NCBI GenBank assembly: GCA_965229335.1
Contig: OZ245874.1
Coordinates: 6,510,001 to 6,574,000, forward strand
Source of the DNA: JAFKFH01 sp017307375
GTDB taxonomy: Bacteria > Pseudomonadota > Alphaproteobacteria > Ferrovibrionales > Ferrovibrionaceae
Direction: 5' to 3'
DNA: 64,000 nucleotides
Below the pieces are notes generated by a model. It searched no databases and was not told where the DNA came from. It saw only the letters and a list, made by a program, of their open reading frames with translations. Position 1 is the stretch's first letter. Every line of letters begins with the position of its first letter. A program made the translations under genes and the position numbers. Shown here one piece after another: positions 33,947 to 42,614 of this stretch.

Positions 33947-35092
33947 ATGACCGATCCAGCCGACCGTGCCGGCGCCGTGCTGACCATCGACCTCGACGCC
34001 ATCGTCGCGAACTACCGCCTGCTGCAGGCCAGGCTCAAGCCCGGCGCGCGGGCCGGCGCGGTGGTCAAGGCCGATGCCTACGGCCTCGGTGCGGCGACCG
34101 TCGCCCCCGTCCTGGCCGCCGCCGGCTGCACCACCTTTTTCGTCGCCCTGCTCGACGAGGGGATCGCGCTGCGCCCGCATCTGCCGGCCGGCTGCGACAT
34201 CGTCGTGCTGAACGGGCTGATGCCGAAGGCCGAGCGCGCGGCGCTGGCCCACGGCCTGATCCCCGTCCTGAACAGCCTCGAACAGGTCGACGGCTGGACC
34301 GCGCTGGCCCGGCGCGAGCAGCGCGCCCTGCCCGCCTTCATCCAGCTCGACAGCGGCATGTCGCGCCTGGGCCTGCAGCCGCGCGACCTCGACCGGCTGG
34401 TCGCCGATCCGGCGCGGCTGGGGGGCATCGAGCTGCGCGCGGTGATGAGCCATCTGGCGGTGGCCGAGCGCCAGGACCACCCGGCCAACGAACGCCAGCT
34501 GGCCGCGTTCGAAGCCGGCCGCGCCCGCCTGCCCGCAGCTCCCGCCTCGTTCGCCAATTCGTCCGGCATCTTCCTCGGCCCGCGCTATCACTTCGATCTC
34601 GTGCGGCCCGGCGCGGCCCTCTACGGCATCGCCCCGGTCGCCGGCGCCGCCAACCCGATGCGTCCCGTGATCCGGCTGCAGGGCAAGGTCGTGCAGCTGC
34701 GCGAGATCGGTGCGGGCGACGCGGTCGGCTACGGCCTGACCTTCGAGGCCAAGGGCCCGACGCGCATCGCCACCCTGGGCGTCGGCTATGCCGACGGGTA
34801 TCTCCGCGCCTTCTCCAACCGGGCCGTCGGCCATCTCGACGGCATCGTCCTGCCGCAGGTCGGCATCGTGTCGATGGACAGCCTCACCCTCGATGTCTCG
34901 GCACTGCCGGAGGGCCGGGTCCAGCCGGGCATGCTGATCGATCTGATCGGCCCGGACCAGACCGTCGACGAGGCTGCGGGGCGCGCCGGCACCATCGCCT
35001 ACGAAATCCTCACCGGCCTCGGCCGGCGCTACCACCGCCACTACACCGGCGGCATCGCAACGTCCAAGAAGGTCGCAGGAGCGGCATCATGA
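33947..35092 (+). CDS. alr: Alanine racemase (catabolic type)
   Basis: A 381-residue fold-type III PLP enzyme that interconverts L- and D-alanine. Lys41 in VVKADAYGLG binds PLP and Tyr281 in GVGYADGYLR is the second catalytic residue. The pair with dadA, overlapping by ATGA, points to alanine catabolism (DadX role), though it may also supply D-alanine for the cell wall. Start ATG 33947. Confidence 0.92.
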   Translation: MTDPADRAGAVLTIDLDAIVANYRLLQARLKPGARAGAVVKADAYGLGAATVAPVLAAAGCTTFFVALLDEGIALRPHLPAGCDIVVLNGLMPKAERAALAHGLIPVLNSLEQVDGWTALARREQRALPAFIQLDSGMSRLGLQPRDLDRLVADPARLGGIELRAVMSHLAVAERQDHPANERQLAAFEAGRARLPAAPASFANSSGIFLGPRYHFDLVRPGAALYGIAPVAGAANPMRPVIRLQGKVVQLREIGAGDAVGYGLTFEAKGPTRIATLGVGYADGYLRAFSNRAVGHLDGIVLPQVGIVSMDSLTLDVSALPEGRVQPGMLIDLIGPDQTVDEAAGRAGTIAYEILTGLGRRYHRHYTGGIATSKKVAGAAS

Positions 35093-36354
35093 AGGTCCTG
35101 GTTCTCGGTTCCGGCGTCATCGGCGTCGCCACGGCGTATTACCTCGCCCGTGCCGGCCATCAGGTCACCGTCGTCGACCGCCAGTCCGGTCCGGCGCTGG
35201 AGACGTCGTTTGCCAATGCCGGCGAAGTTTCGCCCGGCTATTCGGCGCCCTGGGCCGCGCCCGGCGTGCCGCTGAAGGCGATCAAGTGGATGATGATGCA
35301 GCATTCGCCGTTCGTGCTGCGGCCCAGGCTCGATCCGCGCCAGTGGCTGTGGCTGGCCCAGATGCTGCGCAACTGCACCGAGGCACGCTACGCGGTGAAC
35401 AAGGAACGCATGGTGCGCATCGCGGAATACAGCCGCGACGTGCTGCGCGACCTGCGCAGCCATACCGGCATCGCCTATGACGAACGCACGATGGGCACGC
35501 TGCAGCTGTTCCGCACGCAGAAGCAGGTCGACGGCGCCGCCAAGGACATCGCGGTGCTGGCCGAATCCGGCGTGCCCTACGAAGTGCTCGATGTCGCCGG
35601 CTGCGTCGCGGCCGAGCCGGGCCTGGCGCTGGTTACCGACAAGATCGCCGGCGGGCTGCGCCTGCCCGGCGACGAGACCGGCGACTGCTTCAAGTTCACC
35701 AATGCGCTGGCCAGGATCGCCGCCGGCATCGGTGTCGAGTTCAAATACGGCACCCGGATCGACCGGATCGAGACCGCCGGGGGCCAGGTCACCGGCGTCG
35801 CCACCGATCGCGGGCTGATGACGGCGGACCGCTATGTCCTGGCGCTGGGCAGCTATTCCCCGTTCCTGGCCCGGCCGCTCGGCCTCGATCTGCCGATCTA
35901 TCCGGTCAAGGGCTATTCGATCACGGTGCCGATCACCAATCCCGACCTGGCCCCGGCCTCGACCGTGATGGACGAGACCTACAAGGTGGCCATCACCCGG
36001 CTGGGCGACCGTATCCGCGTCGGCGGCACCGCCGAGTTGACCGGCTTCGACCTGCGCCTGCACGACGACCGTCGCGCCACGCTCGAACATTCGGTGACCG
36101 ACCTGTTCCCGAAGGGCGGCGACGTCGGCCGCGCCGAGTTCTGGTCGGGCCTGCGCCCGATGACGCCGGACGGCACGCCGATCGTGGGCGGCACCCCCTA
36201 TGGGAACCTGTTCCTCAATACCGGGCACGGCACGCTGGGCTGGACGATGGCCTGCGGCTCGGGCCGCGTGATCGCCGATCTGATCAGCGGGCAGAAGCCC
36301 GAGATCGACATGAGCGGCCTGGGCGTCGAGCGCTACGGGCGGCTGGCGGCCTAG
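35089..36354 (+). CDS. dadA: D-amino acid dehydrogenase
   Basis: A 421-residue flavoenzyme that oxidises D-alanine and other D-amino acids to oxo-acids, passing electrons to the respiratory chain. The FAD motif is VLGSGVIGVATAYYLARAG (4-22); typical blocks are TSFANAGEVSPGYSAPWAAPG and the C-terminal LNTGHGTLGWTMACGSG. It is coupled to alr. The stop interlocks with the convergent hydrolase gene at CTAG. Confidence 0.93.
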   Translation: MKVLVLGSGVIGVATAYYLARAGHQVTVVDRQSGPALETSFANAGEVSPGYSAPWAAPGVPLKAIKWMMMQHSPFVLRPRLDPRQWLWLAQMLRNCTEARYAVNKERMVRIAEYSRDVLRDLRSHTGIAYDERTMGTLQLFRTQKQVDGAAKDIAVLAESGVPYEVLDVAGCVAAEPGLALVTDKIAGGLRLPGDETGDCFKFTNALARIAAGIGVEFKYGTRIDRIETAGGQVTGVATDRGLMTADRYVLALGSYSPFLARPLGLDLPIYPVKGYSITVPITNPDLAPASTVMDETYKVAITRLGDRIRVGGTAELTGFDLRLHDDRRATLEHSVTDLFPKGGDVGRAEFWSGLRPMTPDGTPIVGGTPYGNLFLNTGHGTLGWTMACGSGRVIADLISGQKPEIDMSGLGVERYGRLAA

Positions 36355-37220
36355 TCGCGCGGAAAGAAGTCGAGCAGCGCCGCCGCCAGATCCGTCGGCG
36401 CTTCCTCGGCCATGTGGTGGCCGCAGTCGATGGCGTGGCCCCGCAGATCGGTCGCCCAGCGGCGCCAGACCGCCAGGACATCGCCGTAGAGGAATTCGAG
36501 ATCGTCGCGCGCCGACCACAGGCAGAGCAGCGGACAGGCGAGTTGCCGTCCCGCCGCGCGATCGGCGGCATCGTGCGCGCGATCGACACCCAGCCCGGCG
36601 CGATAGTCTTCAAGCATCCCGTGCACCACCGCCGGATCGTGAATCGCGGCCCGGAAATCGGCATGGTTCTCGAGCCCCATCGCCACGGGGTCACCGCCGT
36701 ACCAGGCGTCGGGATCGGCGAGGATCGCGCGTTCGGGCCGCACCGGCTGGGCGTAGAAGAACCAGTGCCACCAGGCCCGGGCGAAACGCTCGGTGCAGCG
36801 CTCCAGCGCCTCGATGATCGGGACGCCGTCCAGCACGGCCAGATGCGTGACTGCGCCGGGATGATCCATCGCCAGGCGGAAGGCGGTATAGGAGCCGCGA
36901 TCGTGCCCGGCCACCGCAAACCGGCGGTGGCCGAGCCGCGCCATCAGCGCAAGGCAGGCCGCAGCCTTGGCCCGCTTCGACGATCCGGCGTGATCGGGCC
37001 GGTCCGGCGGCTGGGACGAACCGCCGAACCCCGGCAGGTCGGGACAGACGACGGTGTGCGACCGCGCCAGGATCGGCGCCACCCGATGCCAGGTCGTGTG
37101 CGTCCGGGGATGGCCGTGCAGCAGCAGGACCGGCGGGCCGGCGCCGCCATGGCGCACCCGCAACCGTGCCCCGGGCACCTCGATCGTCTCCAGCGCGAAC
37201 CCGGCGAATATCGGCGGCAT
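36351..37220 (-). CDS. Alpha/beta hydrolase, haloacetate-dehalogenase-like
   Basis: A 289-residue alpha/beta hydrolase close to fluoroacetate dehalogenase. Nucleophile Asp107 lies in GHDRG, the acid partner is Asp131 (LAVLDGVP) and the base His268 (CGHHMAEEAP). The halide-pocket pair His152-Trp153 (WWHWFFYAQP) and Tyr206 (EDYRAGL) are also there. Of the two arginines that hold the substrate carboxylate in the known enzyme, Arg108 is kept but the second is Tyr111. So an ester or epoxide substrate, or a different haloacid, is possible. It is 35 bases after mmsB in the same direction, start at MPPIFAGF. Confidence 0.8.
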   Translation of the reverse strand: MPPIFAGFALETIEVPGARLRVRHGGAGPPVLLLHGHPRTHTTWHRVAPILARSHTVVCPDLPGFGGSSQPPDRPDHAGSSKRAKAAACLALMARLGHRRFAVAGHDRGSYTAFRLAMDHPGAVTHLAVLDGVPIIEALERCTERFARAWWHWFFYAQPVRPERAILADPDAWYGGDPVAMGLENHADFRAAIHDPAVVHGMLEDYRAGLGVDRAHDAADRAAGRQLACPLLCLWSARDDLEFLYGDVLAVWRRWATDLRGHAIDCGHHMAEEAPTDLAAALLDFFPRD

Positions 37221-37255
37221 CCCGGATGGACGCCGCCGATGCCCGATTGGTTCCG

Positions 37256-38146
37256 TCAGCGCTGCCAGCCGATGCTGCGCAAGAGGTCGATGATGCCGGA
37301 GAAGTCTGCCCCGCCCTTGCCGGCGCCGATGAATTCGCCGTAGAGCGCCGCCGCCTCGGCCCCGAGCGGCGTGGTCGTGCCGGTGGCGGCCGCGGCCTCC
37401 TGGGCCAGCCGCAGGTCCTTCAGCATCATCGCCGCGGCAAAGCCCGGCCGATAGTCGCGGTTGGCGGGCGAGGCCGGGACCGGCCCGGGAACCGGGCAAT
37501 AGGTCGTCAGCGACCAGTTCTGCCCCGACGAGGTCGAGGAAATGTCGAACAGCTTCTGCGGGTCGAGGCCGAGCTTCTCGGCCAGGACGAAGGCCTCGCA
37601 AGTGCCGATCATCGAGATGCCGAGCAGCATGTTGTTGCAGATCTTGGCCGCCTGCCCGGTTCCGGCCGGGCCGGCGTGGACGATGGTGCGCCCCATCCGC
37701 TCCAGGATCGGCCGGGCGGCGGTGAAGGCCGCCTCGGGACCGCCGACCATGAAGGTCAGGGTTCCCGCCTCGGCCCCGCCGGTCCCGCCCGAGACCGGCG
37801 CGTCGACCATCAGCCGGCCGGCGGATGCGGCGGCCTCGGCCACTACCCGGGCGGTGGCGACATCGATCGTCGAGCAGTCGATCAGCACGGCGTTGTCGGC
37901 CGATGCCGCGATCACGCCCTGGCCGACATAGACGTCGCGCACCGGTTCGCCCGACGGCAGCATGGTCAGCACGACCTCGGCCCCGGCAGCGGCGGCAGCC
38001 GGCGACGTCGCGGGCGCCGCCCCCGGCACCGCCGCCATGTTGCCGGGCGCCAGGTCGAAGACGGTGACCCGATGACCGGCGGCGACGAGGTTGCGGGCCA
38101 TCGGCCCGCCCATGTTGCCGACGCCGATGAAGGCGATGGCCGCCAT
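37256..38146 (-). CDS. mmsB: 3-hydroxyisobutyrate dehydrogenase
   Basis: A 296-residue NAD-dependent beta-hydroxyacid dehydrogenase of valine breakdown. The start MAAIAFIGVGNMGGPMARNL is the nucleotide site, DAPVSGGTGGAEAGTL the substrate loop, and the catalytic Lys lies in GQAAKICNNMLLG. It turns 3-hydroxyisobutyrate into methylmalonate semialdehyde for MmsA, whose gene is 16 bases upstream in the same operon. Confidence 0.92.
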   Translation of the reverse strand: MAAIAFIGVGNMGGPMARNLVAAGHRVTVFDLAPGNMAAVPGAAPATSPAAAAAGAEVVLTMLPSGEPVRDVYVGQGVIAASADNAVLIDCSTIDVATARVVAEAAASAGRLMVDAPVSGGTGGAEAGTLTFMVGGPEAAFTAARPILERMGRTIVHAGPAGTGQAAKICNNMLLGISMIGTCEAFVLAEKLGLDPQKLFDISSTSSGQNWSLTTYCPVPGPVPASPANRDYRPGFAAAMMLKDLRLAQEAAAATGTTTPLGAEAAALYGEFIGAGKGGADFSGIIDLLRSIGWQR

Positions 38147-38162
38147 GACCTCCCGCCCCCGC

Positions 38163-39662
38163 CTACTTCAGCGTCGGGATGTTGAATTCGGCGCCGGCGC
38201 GGATGCCGGTGGGCCAGCGCGATGTGACGGTCTTGATCTTGGTGAAGAAGCGGATGCCTTCCGGGCCGTGCTGGTTGGTGTCGCCGAAGGCGGAATTCTT
38301 CCAGCCGCCGAAGGTGTGGAAGGCGAGGGGGACGGGGATCGGCACGTTGACGCCGACCATGCCGACCTGGACCTTGTTGACGAAGTCGCGGGCGGCATCG
38401 CCGTCGCGGGTGAAGATGGCGACGCCGTTGCCGAACTCATGCTCGGTCGGCAGGCGGGCGGCGGCGTCGAAATCGGGGGCGCGGACGACCGAGAGGACCG
38501 GGCCGAAGATCTCTTCCTTGTAGATCGTCATGTCCGGGGTGACGCGGTCGAACAGGCAGCCGGCGAGGTAGTAGCCGTTCTCGTAGCCCTGCAGCTTGAC
38601 GCCGCGGCCGTCGACGACGAGTTCGGCGCCTTCGCGCAGGCCCTGCTCGACATAGCCGGTGACCTTGGCCAGATGCTCGCGGGTCACCAGCGGGCCGAAC
38701 TCGCTCTCGGCCGCCGTGGCCGGGCCGACCTTCAGCGCGCGGACGCGCGGGGCCAGCCGCTCGATCAGCGCGTCGGCGGTGCGCTCGCCCACCGGCACCG
38801 CCACCGAGACCGCCATGCAGCGCTCGCCGGCCGAGCCGTAGCCGGCCCCGATCAGCGCGTCGACCGCCTGGTCGAGGTCGGCGTCGGGCATGATGATCAT
38901 GTGGTTCTTGGCGCCGCCCATCGCCTGGACGCGCTTGCCGTGCGCGGCACCGGTCGCATAGACGTACTTGGCGATCGGGGTCGAGCCGACGAACGAGATC
39001 GCCTGGACCCGCGGGTCGGTCAACAGCGTGTCGACCGCGACCTTGTCGCCGTGGACCACGTTCAGCACGCCCGGGGGCGCGCCGGCCTCCAGCATCAGCT
39101 CGGCCAGGCGGACCGGGACGCTCGGGTCCTTCTCCGACGGCTTCAGCACGAAGGTGTTGCCGGTGGCGATCGCCACCGCGAACATCCACATCGGCACCAT
39201 GGCGGGGAAGTTGAACGGCGTGATGCCGGCGACGACGCCGAGCGGCTGGCGCATCGAATAGAGGTCGATGCCGCGCGAGACCGAATCGGAGAACTCGCCC
39301 TTCATCAGATGCGGGATGCCGCAGGCGAACTCGACCACCTCCAGCCCGCGCTGGATCGAGCCCTTGGCGTCCGAGACCACCTTGCCGTGCTCACTGGAGA
39401 GCAGCACGGCCAGCTCGTCCATGTGCTTCTCGATCAGTTCCTTGAACTTGAACATCACCCGGGCGCGCACCATCGGCGACTGCGCCGACCAGCCCGGGAA
39501 CGCCGCCTGCGCGTCGGTGATCGCCGCCTCGACCTCGGCCCGGGTCGCCAGCGGCACCCGCGCCTGCTCCTCGCCCGTCGACGGGTTGTAGACCGCGCCA
39601 GACCGATCCGAACTGCCGGAAACCGCCTTGCCGCCGATGATGTGGTGAATCTGCCTGGTCAT
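38163..39662 (-). CDS. mmsA: Methylmalonate-semialdehyde dehydrogenase (CoA-acylating)
   Basis: A 499-residue aldehyde dehydrogenase. Catalytic Cys282 is in GSAGERCMAV, and the position of the general-base Glu is not Glu (MGGAKNH), as known for this CoA-dependent subfamily. The motif PFNFPAMVPMWMF is also diagnostic. It makes propionyl-CoA from methylmalonate semialdehyde in valine and pyrimidine catabolism. First gene of the mmsA-mmsB-hydrolase operon; start MTRQIHHIIGG with a GGACGG ribosome site. Confidence 0.93.
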   Translation of the reverse strand: MTRQIHHIIGGKAVSGSSDRSGAVYNPSTGEEQARVPLATRAEVEAAITDAQAAFPGWSAQSPMVRARVMFKFKELIEKHMDELAVLLSSEHGKVVSDAKGSIQRGLEVVEFACGIPHLMKGEFSDSVSRGIDLYSMRQPLGVVAGITPFNFPAMVPMWMFAVAIATGNTFVLKPSEKDPSVPVRLAELMLEAGAPPGVLNVVHGDKVAVDTLLTDPRVQAISFVGSTPIAKYVYATGAAHGKRVQAMGGAKNHMIIMPDADLDQAVDALIGAGYGSAGERCMAVSVAVPVGERTADALIERLAPRVRALKVGPATAAESEFGPLVTREHLAKVTGYVEQGLREGAELVVDGRGVKLQGYENGYYLAGCLFDRVTPDMTIYKEEIFGPVLSVVRAPDFDAAARLPTEHEFGNGVAIFTRDGDAARDFVNKVQVGMVGVNVPIPVPLAFHTFGGWKNSAFGDTNQHGPEGIRFFTKIKTVTSRWPTGIRAGAEFNIPTLK

Positions 39663-39692
39663 GGTTTTCCGTCCCCGGATGATCTGGATATT

Positions 39693-39744
39693 TCTGCACA
39701 ATTGACAGCTTGGAATCCCATTGGGTATGCGAAAATCTGCACAA
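39693..39744. promoter_or_regulatory. Direct repeats in the mmsA/LysR divergent promoter region
   Basis: TCTGCACAA occurs at 39693-39701 and at 39736-39744, 43 bases apart, in the gap between mmsA and the LysR gene. The spacing is close to four helical turns and could be two half-sites for the regulator. Confidence 0.35.
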
Positions 39745-39756
39745 CCGATGTGGGGG

Positions 39757-40665
39757 ATGCCACGAGTGACCGATCGCGAGCTCGACTGGAACGATCTGCG
39801 CTATTTCCTGGCGGTGGTGCGCGCCGGCCGGCTGACCGAGGCGGCGCGGCGGCTGGGCCAGGACCATTCGACGGTCGGGCGGCGAATCGCCGCGCTGGAG
39901 CAGGCGGTCGGCGCCCGGCTGTTCGAGCGGCGCCCGCAGGGGTATTTTCTGACGCCGGCCGGCCAGCGGCTGATCCCGACGGCGGAAACCATCGAGCGCG
40001 CGGCGCTGGGCGCGGCGCGTGCCGCCGGCGGCGAGGCGCGCATCGCCGGCATCGTACGCATCGGTGCGCCGGAAGGTTTCGGCGGGCATTTCCTGGCGCC
40101 GCGGCTGGGCAGGCTGGCCACCGCCCACCCGGAACTGCAGCTCGAGCTGGCGGCCCTGCCCCGCGTCTTCAGCCTGTCCAAGCGCGAGGCCGACATCGCC
40201 ATCGGCCTGAGCCGCCCGACCGAGGGGCGCCTCTACGTGCGCAAGCTGACCGATTATCATCTGCAGCTCTATGCTGCCGCCGGCTATCTCGACGCCCACC
40301 CCGAGATCACCGGCACCGACGACCTGCACGCCCATCGCCTGATCGGCTATGTCGACGACTACATCTTCACGCCAGAGCTGGATTACCTGCCGCTGATCGC
40401 CAAGGGGCTGAAGGCGACGTTGCGGTCGTCGAACCTGCTGGCCCAGTTGGCCGCCACCGCGTCGGGCGCCGGGCTCTGCGTGCTGCCCTGCTTCCTGGCG
40501 GCCGGCCGCAGCGACCTGCGGCCGGTGCTGCCCGACACCGTGCGGCTGACCCGCAGCTTCTGGCTGATCACCCATGCCGACCTGCACGACCTGGCGCAGA
40601 TCCGGGCGACGTCGGACTTCATCGCCCAGGAAGTGCGCGAGGCACGGGGTCTGTTCCTCGGCTAG
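39757..40665 (+). CDS. LysR-family regulator of the mms operon
   Basis: A LysR regulator of about 302 residues with core start ELDWNDLRYFLAVVRAGRLT, helix-turn-helix AARRLGQDHSTVGRRIAALE and the short effector domain of the AmpR/HTH group that begins VRIGAPEGFGGHFL. Start choice is uncertain: ATG 39757 is reported; GTG 39766 has better spacing from GGGGG (39752-39756), and ATG 39727 or 39748 are also in frame. It is divergent from mmsA and probably controls valine catabolism. Confidence 0.82.
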   Translation: MPRVTDRELDWNDLRYFLAVVRAGRLTEAARRLGQDHSTVGRRIAALEQAVGARLFERRPQGYFLTPAGQRLIPTAETIERAALGAARAAGGEARIAGIVRIGAPEGFGGHFLAPRLGRLATAHPELQLELAALPRVFSLSKREADIAIGLSRPTEGRLYVRKLTDYHLQLYAAAGYLDAHPEITGTDDLHAHRLIGYVDDYIFTPELDYLPLIAKGLKATLRSSNLLAQLAATASGAGLCVLPCFLAAGRSDLRPVLPDTVRLTRSFWLITHADLHDLAQIRATSDFIAQEVREARGLFLG

Positions 40666-40671
40666 GCCGGC

Positions 40672-41856
40672 TCAGGCCAGTTCCTGCGCCACCAGGTTGA
40701 CCCAGTAGGCAGAGCCGGTGGTCAGCACCGTGTCGTTGAAGTCGTAATGCGGCGTGTGGACATAGTGGCAGCCGCCGGCCGAACCGTCGCCACCATTGCC
40801 GAGCAGGATGTAGGCGCCGGGCTTCTTCTCCAGCATGAAGGCGAAATCCTCGGCCCCGGCCAGCCTGGGCGTGTCGCCGTCGACGCGATCCTGGCCCACG
40901 GTCGCCGCGGCGGCCAGGGCGATGGCCGTCTGCTCGGCCGCGTTGACCAGCGGCGGATAGCGGCGCAGGTAGTGATAGTCGGCGGCACAGCCGTGGGCCG
41001 TGGCGATCCCCGCCGCCAGTTCGCCCAACCGGCGTTCCAGCAGGTCGCGGGTAGCGGGCGTGTAGCTGCGCGCGGTGCCGCGGACCACGACTTCCGAGGG
41101 GATGACGTTGGGCGACCCCCAGGCGCCGCCGTGGACATGGCCGACCGACAGCACCGCGGCCTCGAACGGGGTGACGTTGCGGGCGACGATCGTCTGCATC
41201 GCGATGATGAAATTCGCCATCGGCACGGTCGGGTCGGTGCCGCGCTCCGGCGCCGAGCCATGGCCGCCGGTGCCGGTGAACTTGACCGTCCAGGTGTCGG
41301 AGGCCGCCATCATCGCACCCGGGCGGATGGCGAAGCTGCCGGCGGGAAGGCCGGGCATGTTGTGCATGCCGTAGACCGCGTCGCAGGGGAAGCGGTCGAA
41401 CAGTCCTTCCTCGATCATCACCCGGGCCCCGCCCTCGCCTTCCTCGGCCGGCTGAAAGATGAAATGCACGGTGCCGGCGAAATCGCGGTTGGCGGCAAGG
41501 TACTGCGCGGCCCCCAGCAGCATCGCCGTATGCCCGTCATGGCCACAGGCATGCATCTTGCCGTCGTGGACCGAACGGTAGTCGAACTCGTTCTTCTCCT
41601 GCAGGTTCAGCGCGTCCATGTCGGCGCGCAAGCCGATGGCGCGCTGGCCCGGGCGGTTGCCTACCAGCGTGCCGACCAAGCCGGTGCGGGCCAGCCCCCG
41701 GTCGATCGGGATGCCCCAGCCGGTCAGCCGCTCGGCCACCACATCGGCGGTACGGCGTTCCTCGAAGGCGGTCTCGGGGTGGCGGTGCAGATCGCGGCGA
41801 ATGGCGACCAGCTCGGCCTCGTGGCCGCGCAGGGCGGCAAGAATCTTGTCAGTCAT
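40672..41856 (-). CDS. M20 amidohydrolase (hippurate hydrolase/IAA-amino-acid hydrolase type)
   Basis: A 394-residue binuclear metal amidohydrolase. It begins LVAIRRDLHRHPETAFEE, with metal ligands in MHACGHDGHTAMLLGAA, catalytic Glu in PAEEGEGG, GMHNMPG, and the C-terminal VHTPHYDFND. The lid domain is at about 185-300 (FTGTGGHGSAPERGTDP). It cleaves N-acyl amino acids such as hippurate; the true acyl group is not shown. Convergent with the LysR gene across 6 bases, and 13 bases after the DUF1194 gene in the same direction. Confidence 0.86.
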   Translation of the reverse strand: MTDKILAALRGHEAELVAIRRDLHRHPETAFEERRTADVVAERLTGWGIPIDRGLARTGLVGTLVGNRPGQRAIGLRADMDALNLQEKNEFDYRSVHDGKMHACGHDGHTAMLLGAAQYLAANRDFAGTVHFIFQPAEEGEGGARVMIEEGLFDRFPCDAVYGMHNMPGLPAGSFAIRPGAMMAASDTWTVKFTGTGGHGSAPERGTDPTVPMANFIIAMQTIVARNVTPFEAAVLSVGHVHGGAWGSPNVIPSEVVVRGTARSYTPATRDLLERRLGELAAGIATAHGCAADYHYLRRYPPLVNAAEQTAIALAAAATVGQDRVDGDTPRLAGAEDFAFMLEKKPGAYILLGNGGDGSAGGCHYVHTPHYDFNDTVLTTGSAYWVNLVAQELA

Positions 41857-41869
41857 GGCCCCGACTCTG

Positions 41870-42556
41870 TCACTTCAGCGCGGCGATTTCCAGGATCAGC
41901 TTCTGGCGGATCGCCTCGCCGAAGGCGTCGAAGTCGCGCGCCGGAATCATGAAGGCGCCGGGACCGCCGATCACCTCGTCCTGGTAGTAGCGATCGATAT
42001 CGGGTTCCTGGTTCAGGATCGGCAGGCCGTTGATGGTGATGCCGGCCGCCACCGCCTCGTCACGCGCCGGCGGCGCCGGCCGGCCGTTGTTGGTGCGCCC
42101 GTCGCCCGAGACGTCGATCACCAGCCGCATCGCCTCGACCGGCAGCTGGCCGATGAGATGCCGGCCAAAGTCGATCGCGCCGCTGACCGAGGTGCCGCCG
42201 CCGAAGATGGTGCGCGGCGCGCCGGCCAGCTTGTCGGCAAAGGCGGCGATATCGGCCGGGCTGCGCAGGATCGTCCAGGTGACGATCTGGTTCTGCAGCG
42301 CCGGGCCCGACCATTGGAAATAGGTCACGGCGATGCCGCCATGCAGGCCGGACAGGATGGCCCTGATCACCCTGGGGTCGCGGAAGGCATCGGCATAGCC
42401 CTGCTGCTGCAGCCGATAGCCCTGCGTGGTGACCGAGCCGGAGCAGTCGGCCGCCAGCACCAGCGCCAGGTCGACCGGGGCGCGGTCCTCGGCCCGCGCG
42501 GGAAGCGCCGAAAAGCCGAGGAAAATCAACAGGAGACAGCGAAGAACTAGCGGCAT
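41870..42556 (-). CDS. DUF1194 exported protein, von Willebrand A-like
   Basis: A 228-residue exported protein with signal peptide MPLVLRCLLLIFLGFSALPA, cut near ARAED. The following VDLALVLAADCSGSV carries a complete DxSxS metal-ion site (Asp37, Ser39, Ser41), and FGGGTSVSGAIDFG and IDVSGDGRTNNG supply the other loops. This is DUF1194, common in alphaproteobacteria and of unknown role. ATG 42556 is chosen over TTG 42565. Confidence 0.83.
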   Translation of the reverse strand: MPLVLRCLLLIFLGFSALPARAEDRAPVDLALVLAADCSGSVTTQGYRLQQQGYADAFRDPRVIRAILSGLHGGIAVTYFQWSGPALQNQIVTWTILRSPADIAAFADKLAGAPRTIFGGGTSVSGAIDFGRHLIGQLPVEAMRLVIDVSGDGRTNNGRPAPPARDEAVAAGITINGLPILNQEPDIDRYYQDEVIGGPGAFMIPARDFDAFGEAIRQKLILEIAALK

Positions 42557-42614
42557 CTCGGACAATACCCCCTATAGTTCCGGCCATCAGAGTGCCACAA
42601 ACGGAACGTTCGAG

